Below are positions 54,269 through 63,398 of a stretch of DNA of 64,000 bases, piece by piece (positions within the stretch are counted from its first letter, which is position 1; every line of letters starts with the position of its first letter). The position numbers and the translations under genes were made by a program. Source of the stretch: JAHEAO01 sp942492375 (lineage in GTDB: Bacteria > Pseudomonadota > Alphaproteobacteria > Rhodobacterales > Rhodobacteraceae); assembly GCA_942492375.1 (NCBI GenBank), contig CALOEL010000014.1, positions 248,001 to 312,000 on the forward strand, written 5' to 3'. Under the pieces are notes generated by a model. It made no database searches. It was given only the letters and a program-made list of their open reading frames with translations, and was not told the DNA's origin.

Positions 54269-57200
54269 CCGGATTTGATGCTGACTGGGCCTTTGCGGAA
54301 GAAGCCAAGCGGCGCTGGATGGCCGAAAACAGTCTCTATACAGAGGATTCGGAGCATTCGTCCTGTGGAGTGGGGCTGGTCGTCTCGATCGAGGGCACCA
54401 AGAGCCGGAAAGTTGTCGAGCATGGTATCGAGGCGCTGAAAGCGGTTTGGCACCGCGGCGCGGTCGATGCCGATGGCAAGACCGGCGACGGTGCCGGGAT
54501 ACATGTCCAGATCCCCGTCCCGTTCTTCTACGACCAGGTGAAGCGCACCGGCCACGAACCGCGGACCGACGAGCTGATCGCCGTGGGACAGGTGTTTCTG
54601 CCGCGAAGCGATTTCGGCGCGCAGGAGACCTGCCGGACCATCGTCGAAGCCGAAGTCCTGCGGATGGGCCATTACATCTACGGCTGGCGTCATGTGCCGG
54701 TCGATACGTCTTGTCTCGGCGACAAGGCCAATGCGACCCGGCCTGAGATCGAGCAGATCCTGATTTCGAATGCGAAGGGCATCGGCGAGGAGGAATTCGA
54801 GCGCGAGCTTTACGTGATCCGGCGGCGGATCGAAAAGGCGGCCATCGCGGCGCAGGTGCCAACGCTTTACATCTGCTCGCTGTCCTGCCGGTCGGTGATC
54901 TACAAGGGGATGATGCTGGCGCAGGACGTTGCGGAGTTCTATCCCGACCTGAAGGACGAGCGGTTCGAAAGCGCCTTTGCGATCTATCACCAGCGGTATT
55001 CCACCAACACCTTCCCGCAATGGTGGCTGGCGCAGCCATTCCGGATGCTGGCCCATAACGGCGAGATCAACACGCTGAAGGGCAACATGAACTGGATGCG
55101 CAGCCACGAGATTCGCATGGCCTCCAGCGCGTTCGGCGACATGGCCGAGGATATCAAGCCGATCATTCCCAAGGGATCGTCGGATTCTGGCGCATTAGAC
55201 TCGGTTTTCGAGGTTCTGGTGCGCGCCGGGCGGTCGGCGCCGATGGCCAAGACCATGCTGGTGCCGGAGGCGTGGAGCAAGTCGGCGACTCCGATGCCGC
55301 AGGCCTGGCTGGACATGTATTCCTATTGCAATGCAGTGATGGAACCCTGGGACGGCCCGGCGGCGCTGGCGATGACGGACGGGCGCTGGGTCTGCGGCGG
55401 GCTGGACCGGAACGGTCTGCGCCCGATGCGTTATACGGTGACGGGCGACGGGCTGCTGATTGCGGGCTCGGAAGCCGGGATGGTGCCGGTTTCGGAGGCG
55501 AACGTGGTCGAGAAGGGCGCGCTGGGTCCGGGACAGATGATCGCCGTCGACATGCAGGATGGACGGCTTTACCACGACCGCGAGATGAAGGATCGGCTGG
55601 CGGCGGCGCGGCCCTATGCCGAATGGATCGACAAGGTGGTGGCGCTGAACGATCTTCTGCGCGACGTGCCGGAAAAGGCTCTGTTCAACGGCGGCGAACT
55701 GCGCAAGCGGCAGATCGCGGCGGGCTATACGCTGGAAGAGATCGAGCAGATCCTGGCGCCGATGGCCGAGGACGGGAAAGAGGCGCTGGCGAGCATGGGG
55801 GATGATACGCCCTCGGCGGTGCTGTCGACAAAATACCGGCCCTTGTCGCATTTCTTCCGGCAGAATTTCAGCCAGGTGACCAACCCGCCGATCGACAGCC
55901 TGCGCGAGACGCGGGTGATGAGCCTGAAGACCCGGTTCGGCAACCTGAAGAACGTGCTGGACGAGGACAGCAGCCAGACCGAGATCCTGGTTCTGGAAAG
56001 CCCGTTCATCGCCAATGCCGAGTTCGAGGAGATGGTGCGCCAGTTCGATTCGAACGTGGCCTTCATCGACTGCACCTTTGCCGAGGACGGCGCGGATGCG
56101 CTGGCCCGCGGGCTGGAGCGGATCCGGGCCGAGGCCGAGGATGCGGTGCGTTCGGGCGCCGGGCACCTGGTGCTGACGGACGAGCATCAGTCGACCGATA
56201 AAGTCACTATTCCGATGATTTTGGCCACTTCGGCGGTGCATAGCTGGCTGACGCGCAAGGGGCTGCGGACCTTCTGTTCGCTGAATGTGCGGTCGGCGGA
56301 ATGCATCGACACGCATTATTTCGCGGTGTTGATCGGCGCCGGGGCGACCACGGTCAACGCCTATCTGGCGCAGGACACGATCGCCGACCGGGTCGAGCGC
56401 GGTCTGGTCGAGGGCAGCCTGCTGGACTCGATGCGGCGCTATCGCGATGCGATCGATGCGGGGCTTCTGAAGATCATGGCGAAGATGGGGATTTCCGTGA
56501 TCTCGAGCTATCGCGGCGGCCTGAACTTCGAGGCGGTGGGGCTGAGCCGGGCGATGGTGGCCGAGTATTTCCCCGGCATGCACAGCCGGATTTCCGGTAT
56601 CGGTGTGTCCGGCATCCAGCGCAAGGCGGTCGAGGTGCATGCGCTGGGCTGGAAGGGCGGTGCCGATGTGCTGCCGATCGGCGGCTTCTACAAGGCGCGC
56701 GCCAAGGGCGAGACCCATGCCTGGGAAGCGCAGGCGATGCATATGCTGCAATCGGCCTGTGACAGGGCCTCTTTTGAGATGTGGAAGCAGTATTCGGCGA
56801 AGATGCGGGCCAATCCGCCCACCCATCTGCGCGACCTCTTGGACATCAAGCCGATCGGGGCGCCGCTGCCCATCGAGGAGGTGGAGAGCATCACCTCGAT
56901 CCGCAAACGGTTCGTGACGCCGGGGATGAGCCTGGGCGCATTGTCGCCCGAGGCGCACAAGACGCTGAACATCGCGATGAACCGGATCGGCGCCAAATCG
57001 GATTCGGGCGAGGGCGGCGAGGATCCGGCGCATTTCCTGCCGGAATCGAACGGCGACAATCCGAGTGCGAAGATCAAGCAGGTCGCCTCGGGCCGGTTCG
57101 GCGTCACGGCCGAGTATCTGAACAACTGCGAGGAGCTGGAGATCAAGGTCGCGCAGGGCGCCAAGCCCGGCGAGGGCGGGCAACTGCCGGGGATGAAGGT

Positions 57201-58801
57201 GACGGAACTGATCGCGCGGCTCAGGCATTCGACGCCGGGCGTGACGCTGATCAGCCCGCCGCCGCATCACGATATCTACTCGATCGAGGATCTGGCGCAG
57301 CTGATCTACGATCTGAAGCAGATCAACCCGAGGGCCAAGGTGACGGTCAAGCTGGTGGCCAGCAGCGGGTGTCGGCACCATCGCGGCGGGCGTCGCCAAG
57401 GCCAAGGCGGATGTCATCCTGATCTCGGGGCATAATGGCGGCACCGGCGCAAGCCCCGCGACCAGCATCAAATATGCCGGTCTGCCTTGGGAAATGGGCC
57501 TGACCGAGGCGCATCAGGTGCTGGCGATGAACAAGCTGCGCGAGCGGATCACCCTGCGGACCGATGGCGGTTTGCGCACCGGGCGCGATATCGTGATGGC
57601 GGCGATGATGGGAGCCGAGGAATATGGTGTCGGCACCGCCGCGCTGATCGCGATGGGCTGCATCATGGTGCGGCAGTGCCAGTCGAACACCTGTCCGGTC
57701 GGGGTCTGCACGCAGGACCCGAAGCTGCGGGCGAAGTTCACCGGCTCGGCGGAGAAGGTGGTGAACCTGATCACCTTCTATGCGCAGGAGGTGCGGGAAA
57801 TCCTTGCCTCGATCGGGGCGCGGTCGCTGGACGAGGTGATCGGGCGGGCGGACCTGCTGACGCAGGTGTCGCGCGGTTCGGCGCATCTGGACGATCTGGA
57901 CCTCAACCCGCTGCTGATCACCGTCGATGGCGCGGACCGGATCGTCTACGACCGTTCAAAGCCGCGCAACGCCGTCAACGACACGCTGGATGCCGAGATC
58001 GTGCGCGACGCGGCGCGGTTCCTGGAGGATGGCGAGAAGATGCAGTTGTCCTATGCCGTTCGCAACACGCACCGGACCATCGGCACGCGGACCTCGAGCC
58101 ACATCGTGCAGAAGTTCGGGATGGGGAACAAGTTGCAGCCCGACCATCTGACGGTGAAGCTGACCGGGTCGGCTGGCCAGTCGCTGGGCGCATTCGCCGC
58201 GCCGGGCCTGAAGCTGGAAGTGTCGGGCGATGCCAACGATTATGTCGGAAAAGGGCTTTCCGGTGGCACGATCGTGGTACGCCCGCCGATGCACTCGCCG
58301 CTGGTCGCAAGTGAGAACACAATCATTGGTAATACAGTGCTGTACGGAGCGACGGGGGGGCATCTATTTGCCGCTGGCCGGGCTGGCGAAAGGTTCGCGG
58401 TGCGCAATTCGGGCGCACGGGTGGTGATCGAGGGCTGCGGATCGAACGGATGCGAGTACATGACCGGGGGGGTCGCGGTGATCCTCGGGCAGATCGGCGC
58501 GAATTTCGGCGCCGGGATGACTGGTGGAATGGCCTACCTATACGACCCCAAGGGCATATTCAGCGACTATATCAACATGGAAACGCTGGTCACTTGTCCG
58601 GTCACCGTGCCGCATTGGGAAGAAGAGCTGAAGAGCCTTGTCGAGCGTCACGCCGCAGAAACGGGCAGCCTGAAGGCCGAGGAAATTCTGGCTGACTGGC
58701 AGGATGAGAGGCAGTATTTCCTGCAGGTTTGCCCGAAGGAAATGCTGGTCCACCTGCAGCATCCGCTGACCGAGGAAGTCGGCGCAATTCCCGCCGAATA
58801 G
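54265..58801 (+). CDS. gltB: Glutamate synthase large subunit, frame broken at a G run
   Basis: Full homology spans about 1511 residues, the normal size. The glutaminase domain begins with the nucleophile Cys34 in 'EHSSCGVGLVV', after a ~33-residue propeptide. The central and FMN-binding domains follow, with the 3Fe-4S ligands in 'CIMVRQCQSNTCPVGVCTQDP' (landmark) and the C-terminal beta-helix. Near 57367-57369 the first frame ends ('KLVASSG' then nonsense). The second resumes with text expected to read 'VGTIAAGVAKAKADVILISGHNGG' (landmark), and the rest continues to 58801. Removing one G from GGG restores the frame exactly. A sequencing error is likely, as in dnaK. Confidence 0.93.
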
Positions 58802-58827
58802 GCGATATTCAATTAAAGGTTGAGTGA

Positions 58828-58853
58828 GAATCCGCCGCATTCCGGCGGAATTC
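58828..58853 (+). terminator. Hairpin after gltB (possible terminator)
   Basis: A GC-rich stem of CCGCCG with CGGCGG, flanked by GAAT/ATTC, lies about 27 bp after the gltB stop. No T-run follows, so termination is uncertain. Confidence 0.4.
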
Positions 58854-58969
58854 TGACTGCTTGTTCAAGAAAACTCCGCATTCATGTATGAATTCAGTTA
58901 TTTTTTCCCCTTACAACAGGGGTGTCGATGCTGGAAAAGCAAACGCAACCGCAAGATCAGACGTAACCG

Positions 58970-59887
58970 ATGCCCACGACCTACCAGGACCAGTTCTTCT
59001 TGCTCGATCCGGCGAATCCGCCGGGGTCGGGTACGAGTCTGACCAAGGTATTTCTGAACATCGTCGATCAGAACGACAACAACTTCATTTCACAGAACGG
59101 CAACGATTCGATCGACGGCAGCGACATCACGCGCGGCTGGCCGGGCGACACGATCACGGTCAATATGAACGGGTCCGTCGTCACGATCACGGGGATCACC
59201 TTCTATCTTGCCGATGGGCGGCGGGTCTTCACGCCGACCGACGGGACCAATCTCGATCCCGCCACTTTCATCAGTTCAACCTTCGTGAATTCGACCGGTG
59301 CCCTGCCGGTCGGCAGCCTGGGACCGCCCTGTTTCGCTGCGGGCACCCTGATCGCCACGCCGCGCGGCGAGGTCGCGGTGGAGGATCTGAAAGTCGGCGA
59401 TCTCGTACTGACGATGGATAGCGGGCTGAAGCCGATCCTGTGGATCGGACGGCGGAAGGTGATCGGCCGCGGTGATTTCGCGCCGATCCGGTTCCGCAAG
59501 GGGGTCATCGGCAATGCGCGCGACCTGGTGGTATCGCCGATGCATCGGATCCTGGTTCGCGGCTGGCAGGCGGAGCTGCATTTCGGCGACAGCGAGATCC
59601 TGGTGCCGGCAAAGCATCTTGTCGATGGCAAGGGAATTGCCGTCGATCCGGTCGACGAGGTGGAGTATTTCCATTTTCTCTTCGATCAGCACGAGGTGGT
59701 GTTTTCCGATGGCGCCGCGACCGAAAGCTTCTTTCCCGGAGAGCAGATCCTTGACAGCGATCAGGCGATCCGCGCCGAACTGAACGCGCTTTTCCCCGAG
59801 CTTTTCGAGGGCGGGGCCAAGGCCTTTGCGCAGACCGCCAGAAAGACCGTGCGCTATCGTGATGCCGCGGTCCTGCACGCCGCGTGA
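58970..59887 (+). CDS. Hint-domain (Hedgehog/intein) protein
   Basis: This 305-aa protein has a ~120-residue N-terminal part rich in Asp/Asn/Gly and Thr. It is followed by a Hint_2 domain starting at Cys121 in 'PPCFAAGTLIATPRGEVAVEDLKVGD', with the C-terminal 'MHRILVRG' block near residue 190. In Rhodobacteraceae such proteins are often secreted by type I systems, and the N-terminal part would be processed by the Hint domain; here no transporter is adjacent. It lies between gltB and mtgA. The function is not known. Confidence 0.85.
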   Translation: MPTTYQDQFFLLDPANPPGSGTSLTKVFLNIVDQNDNNFISQNGNDSIDGSDITRGWPGDTITVNMNGSVVTITGITFYLADGRRVFTPTDGTNLDPATFISSTFVNSTGALPVGSLGPPCFAAGTLIATPRGEVAVEDLKVGDLVLTMDSGLKPILWIGRRKVIGRGDFAPIRFRKGVIGNARDLVVSPMHRILVRGWQAELHFGDSEILVPAKHLVDGKGIAVDPVDEVEYFHFLFDQHEVVFSDGAATESFFPGEQILDSDQAIRAELNALFPELFEGGAKAFAQTARKTVRYRDAAVLHAA

Positions 59888-59924
59888 GTTGAGTCCGAGA
59901 CGCGTTCCGGGCCTTGACCCGGCG

Positions 59925-60695
59925 ATGTCCGCCATGGCTATTGGACGGGTGGCAAGAGCAGGCACAAAGAAGCGTCAGACGCGATCCGGCAAGGCGAAAA
60001 CCGCGCCGCGGACAGGCCGGTTGCGGCCGGTGCGCGCGGCGTTGAAATGGGCGCTGCGCCTGGCTGCGGCCAGCGTTGCATTGGTGCTGCTGGCAATCAT
60101 CGGCTATTCGGTCTTCAACCCACCTGTCACGCCCTACATGGCCGCCGAGGCGCGGCGGCTGGGCGGCGTGGAACAGGTCTGGTCCGATCTCGAAGACATC
60201 GCTCCGGTGATGGCGCGGTCGGTCGTTGCGGCGGAGGATGCGAATTTCTGCCTGCATTGGGGCTTCGACATGGCCGCGATCCGCGATGCGCTGGAGGACG
60301 GGTCGGGGCGGGGAGCCTCGACGCTCAGCCAGCAGGCCGTCAAGAACGCCTATCTGTGGCAGGGCCGCAGCTGGCCGCGCAAGGCGCTGGAGGCGGTGAT
60401 GACCCCGGTGGTCGAGATCTTCTGGTCGAAGCGGCGGATCATCGAGGTCTATCTGAACGTCGCCGAATTCGGCGAGGGCGTGTTCGGGGTCGAAGCCGCA
60501 GCGCGCCATCATTTTGGCGTCGCGGCCGCGGCGCTGACCCCGGTGCAGGCGGCACGGCTTGCCGCGGTGCTGCCCAGCCCGAAGACCCGGTCGGCGTCCA
60601 AGCCCTCGGCATTCGTCCGCCGGCGCGCGGCGGCGATCGCGGATGGAGCGGCGACGATAAGGGCGGATGGCCGCGCGTCCTGTTTCGAGAGTTGA
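59925..60695 (+). CDS. mtgA: Monofunctional peptidoglycan transglycosylase MtgA
   Basis: MtgA (~256 aa) polymerises glycan strands from lipid II in the membrane. After a basic N-terminus there is one helix ('ALKWALRLAAASVALVLLAIIGYSVF' region). The GT51 domain shows 'VAAEDANFCLHWGFD' (catalytic Glu), 'GASTLSQQAVKNAYLWQGRSW' and 'RIIEVYLNVAEFGEGVFGVEAAARHHFG' (landmarks). The start among several near methionines is uncertain; 59925 is a compromise. It lies after the Hint gene. Confidence 0.93.
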   Translation: MSAMAIGRVARAGTKKRQTRSGKAKTAPRTGRLRPVRAALKWALRLAAASVALVLLAIIGYSVFNPPVTPYMAAEARRLGGVEQVWSDLEDIAPVMARSVVAAEDANFCLHWGFDMAAIRDALEDGSGRGASTLSQQAVKNAYLWQGRSWPRKALEAVMTPVVEIFWSKRRIIEVYLNVAEFGEGVFGVEAAARHHFGVAAAALTPVQAARLAAVLPSPKTRSASKPSAFVRRRAAAIADGAATIRADGRASCFES

Positions 60696-60749
60696 ATTCG
60701 GACGCCGAACGCGTCATTCAGGATGAAATTCCGCAAAACCGGGTTGCCG

Positions 60750-61415
60750 ATGATCCGCCTGTTCCACGTTCCGCTGTCCCCGTTCTGCCGCAAGGTGCGC
60801 CTGTCGCTGGCCGAAAAGAAGCTGGAAGTCGAGCTGGTCGAGGAAAAATACTGGGAGCAGGACCCGGATTTCATGCGGCGGAACCCGGCGGGCAAGGTGC
60901 CGGTGCTGAAGATGGACGGCCGAACCATGGCCGAGAGCGCCGCGATCTGCGAGTATATCGAAGAACGGCATCCCGACCCGGCGCTGATGCCGCGCAGTCC
61001 CGAGGGGCGGTACGAAGTCCGGCGGCTGGTGGGCTGGTTCGATGACAAGTTTCACCAGGAGGTCACCTCGAAGCTTCTCTACGAGCGGGTGAACAAGAAG
61101 GTCATGGGCCGGGGATACCCGGATTCGGGCAATGTCAAGGCCGGGGCCAAGGCAATCAAGTACCATCTCGACTATCTGGGCTGGCTGCTGGATCAGCGGC
61201 GCTGGCTGGCGGGCGATGCGATGACGCTGGCCGATTTCGCCGCCGCGGCGCATCTGTCGTCGCTGGACTATATCAGCGATGTCGACTGGCACCGGAACGC
61301 CAATGTCAAGGACTGGTACGCCAAGATCAAGTCGCGGCCGGCCTTCCGCTCTATCCTCGCCGACCAGGTTCCGGGCTTCCGGCCACCGGCGCATTATTCC
61401 GATCTGGATTTCTGA
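60750..61415 (+). CDS. Glutathione S-transferase family protein
   Basis: This ~221-aa protein has a thioredoxin-like N-terminal domain with 'LFHVPLSPFCRKVRLSLAEKKLEVELVEE', glutathione-binding 'NPAGKVPVLKMDGRTMAESAAICEYIEE' and an all-helical C-terminal domain ('LAGDAMTLADFAAAAHLSSLDYI'). Ser/Cys in 'SPFC' is the likely catalytic residue. The preferred start is 60750; the ATG at 60723 would add nine residues. It is followed by queG after a 61-bp gap. Confidence 0.9.
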   Translation: MIRLFHVPLSPFCRKVRLSLAEKKLEVELVEEKYWEQDPDFMRRNPAGKVPVLKMDGRTMAESAAICEYIEERHPDPALMPRSPEGRYEVRRLVGWFDDKFHQEVTSKLLYERVNKKVMGRGYPDSGNVKAGAKAIKYHLDYLGWLLDQRRWLAGDAMTLADFAAAAHLSSLDYISDVDWHRNANVKDWYAKIKSRPAFRSILADQVPGFRPPAHYSDLDF

Positions 61416-61476
61416 GCATCGGCGGCCGCGGCGGGGGTTGTCCACCCCCGCACCCCCGGAGGATATTTGCAAGACA

Positions 61477-62523
61477 ATGACGGATGCTGCCGATCTGAAA
61501 AAACGGCTGATCGCTGAGGCCCTGGTGGAAGGGTTTTCCGCCGTCGGCGTGACGCGGCCCGATGCCGTGCCGGAAGCGGGCGCGCGGCTGGCCGCCTTTG
61601 TCGAGGCCGGGCGGCACGGCCAGATGGGCTGGATGGCGGAACGGATGGGCTGGCGCGGCGATCCGGCGGCGCTTTGGCCCGAAGCGCGGTCGGTCGTGAT
61701 GCTGGCCGAGGCCTACACGCCGGGCCACGATCCGCTGGACGTGCTGGAGCGACGGGAGAGGGCGGCGATCTCTGTCTATGCGCAGGGGCGGGATTACCAC
61801 GACATCGTCAAGAAGCGGCTGAAGCGGGTCGGGCGCTGGTTGCTGGCTGAGGCCGGCGGCGAGATCAAGGTGTTCGTAGACACCGCGCCGGTGATGGAAA
61901 AGCCGCTCGCCGCCGCGGCGGGACTGGGCTGGCAGGGCAAGCATACCAATCTTCTGAGCCGGAAGCTGGGCAACTGGTTCTTTCTTGGCGCGATCTTCAC
62001 CACGCTGGACCTGCCGGTCGATCCGCCCGAGGCGGAGAAATGCGGGTCCTGCCGGGCTTGTCTGGATATCTGTCCGACCGACGCGTTTCCGGCCCCGTTC
62101 CAGCTGGATGCACGGCGCTGCATCTCTTACCTGACGATCGAACATCACGGACCGGTCGATGACGAGCTGCGCGCGAAGATGGGCAACAGGATCTTCGGCT
62201 GCGACGATTGTCTGGCGATCTGTCCCTGGAACAAGTTCGCGGCGAGCGCGAAGGACCTGCGCTATGCCGGAACCGGCGACCTGCGCGCGCCCCGGCTGGC
62301 CGAGCTGGCGAAGCTGGGGGATGCGGAATTCCGAGCGATGTTCGCGGGCACGCCGGTGAAGCGGATCGGCCGGAACCGTTTCGTGCGCAACGTCTGCTAC
62401 GCGATCGGCAATTCCGGCGACATGTCCTTGCGAGCGGTGGCGCAGGAGCTGTGCGACGACCCCGATCCGGTTGTCGCCGATGCGGCGCGCTGGGCCGTTG
62501 CGCGGCTGGACCGGCCGGAGTAA
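61477..62523 (+). CDS. queG: Epoxyqueuosine reductase QueG
   Basis: QueG (348 aa) reduces epoxyqueuosine to queuosine in tRNA, using cobalamin and two 4Fe-4S clusters. The cluster motifs 'CGSCRACLDICPTDAF' and 'CDDCLAICPWNKFA' are intact, with the cobalamin/catalytic region 'FVDTAPVMEKPLAAAAGLGWQGKHTNLLS' (landmark) containing the conserved Asp. The C-terminal HEAT-like repeat helps bind tRNA. ATG at 61477 follows a CCCCGGAGGATATTTGCA-type stretch that may supply the ribosome site. Other queuosine genes are not in view. Confidence 0.95.
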   Translation: MTDAADLKKRLIAEALVEGFSAVGVTRPDAVPEAGARLAAFVEAGRHGQMGWMAERMGWRGDPAALWPEARSVVMLAEAYTPGHDPLDVLERRERAAISVYAQGRDYHDIVKKRLKRVGRWLLAEAGGEIKVFVDTAPVMEKPLAAAAGLGWQGKHTNLLSRKLGNWFFLGAIFTTLDLPVDPPEAEKCGSCRACLDICPTDAFPAPFQLDARRCISYLTIEHHGPVDDELRAKMGNRIFGCDDCLAICPWNKFAASAKDLRYAGTGDLRAPRLAELAKLGDAEFRAMFAGTPVKRIGRNRFVRNVCYAIGNSGDMSLRAVAQELCDDPDPVVADAARWAVARLDRPE

Positions 62524-62551
62524 ACCGGGCGCGGGGCAGGAGGAGACCGAG

Positions 62552-63013
62552 ATGCAGGAATTTTCGCGCCGAGCCGCGCTGCTGGTGCTTGCGGGCGCCT
62601 TGACGGGCTGCGGCATGCGCCGCGAGGAGAAGCAGGCGAAACGCAGCCTCTATTCCGGCGAGACACCGGAAGTGCGGCGGCTGATCAGCAAGTATTCCAG
62701 GCTCTACGACATTCCCCCGCGGCTGATGCACCGCGTGGTGCAGCGTGAAAGCGGCTACAATCCGGCGGCGCGGAACGGCCCGTATTACGGCCTGATGCAG
62801 ATCCATCCGCAGACCGCCGCGACGATGGGCTATCGCGGCCGCCCCAAGGGCTTGCTGGATGCGGAGACCAACCTGAAATATGCCGGAAAATACCTTCGCG
62901 GGGCCTATCTGGTCGCCGATGGCGATCAGGACGCGGCCATCGGCTGGTATGCGCGGGGCTATTACTACGAGGCCAAGCGGCTGGGTTTGCTTGAGGAAAC
63001 CGGGCTGCGTTGA
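62552..63013 (+). CDS. Lytic transglycosylase lipoprotein
   Basis: This 153-aa SLT-family enzyme cleaves peptidoglycan. It has a lipobox (LTGC, Cys20), so it is membrane-bound at its N-terminus. The catalytic Glu66 lies in 'VVQRESGYNPAARNGPYYGLMQIHPQTAATMGY' (landmark). 'GGAGGAGA' stands upstream of ATG 62552. It follows queG by 28 bp. The enzyme is short but its catalytic core is complete. Confidence 0.92.
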   Translation: MQEFSRRAALLVLAGALTGCGMRREEKQAKRSLYSGETPEVRRLISKYSRLYDIPPRLMHRVVQRESGYNPAARNGPYYGLMQIHPQTAATMGYRGRPKGLLDAETNLKYAGKYLRGAYLVADGDQDAAIGWYARGYYYEAKRLGLLEETGLR

Positions 63014-63053
63014 GCCCGTTTGGCGGAGTTTGGCGCGTCGGGATTTGCGGGAT

Positions 63054-63082
63054 TTGGCAGGTCGAGGGACACATGCTAGACT
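63054..63082 (+). promoter_or_regulatory. Predicted promoter of the 61-aa gene
   Basis: TTGGCA (63054-63059) and TAGACT (63077-63082) are separated by exactly 17 bp. Transcription would start about 25 bp before the ATG of the small gene at 63114. Confidence 0.6.
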
Positions 63083-63113
63083 CGATTCTCCACCGACAAG
63101 GGGAGCCACTGCC

Positions 63114-63299
63114 ATGACACGACATATCGCCGACAAGGATCATGCCCGCGGCAGCGCCCGGATCCGCAACTATACGCGGATCGAGCGGGAAAACGTGCCA
63201 AATCCGGTGACGAAGAGGCTGCAGACCCGGCCGGAATTGCGGACCGAGGCCGCGCGGTTGAGGGCCTATCTGAAGATCGAGCGCGGTTTTCAGGCCTGA
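63114..63299 (+). CDS. Small basic protein, 61 aa
   Basis: The sequence begins MTRHIADKDHARGSARIRNYTRIERENVPNP and continues TRPELRTEAARLRAYLKIERGFQA. It is rich in Arg (high positive charge), has no membrane segment and looks helical. GGGGAG stands before the ATG, and a good promoter is predicted 30 bp upstream. I recall similar tiny proteins in related genomes but no function. The high basic charge is compatible with nucleic-acid binding, which is only an inference. Confidence 0.68.
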   Translation: MTRHIADKDHARGSARIRNYTRIERENVPNPVTKRLQTRPELRTEAARLRAYLKIERGFQA

Positions 63300-63398
63300 C
63301 GGCTGACACTGCGGCGCCGGGCGCCGCGGTGCGATTTCGCGCATTGCCTTCCGGACAGCCGCGGATAGGGTGGGGTCCGAGCCATCCGGACGCCCCGC

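Noticed and set aside
55195..57471. Open frame of about 758 codons on the minus strand across gltB
   Set aside because: It is antisense to gltB, which carries clear glutamate synthase motifs; the translation has no recognisable domain.
58861..59421. Alternative frame overlapping the Hint gene
   Set aside because: It overlaps the Hint gene in another frame, with Arg/Gly-rich translation and no motif.
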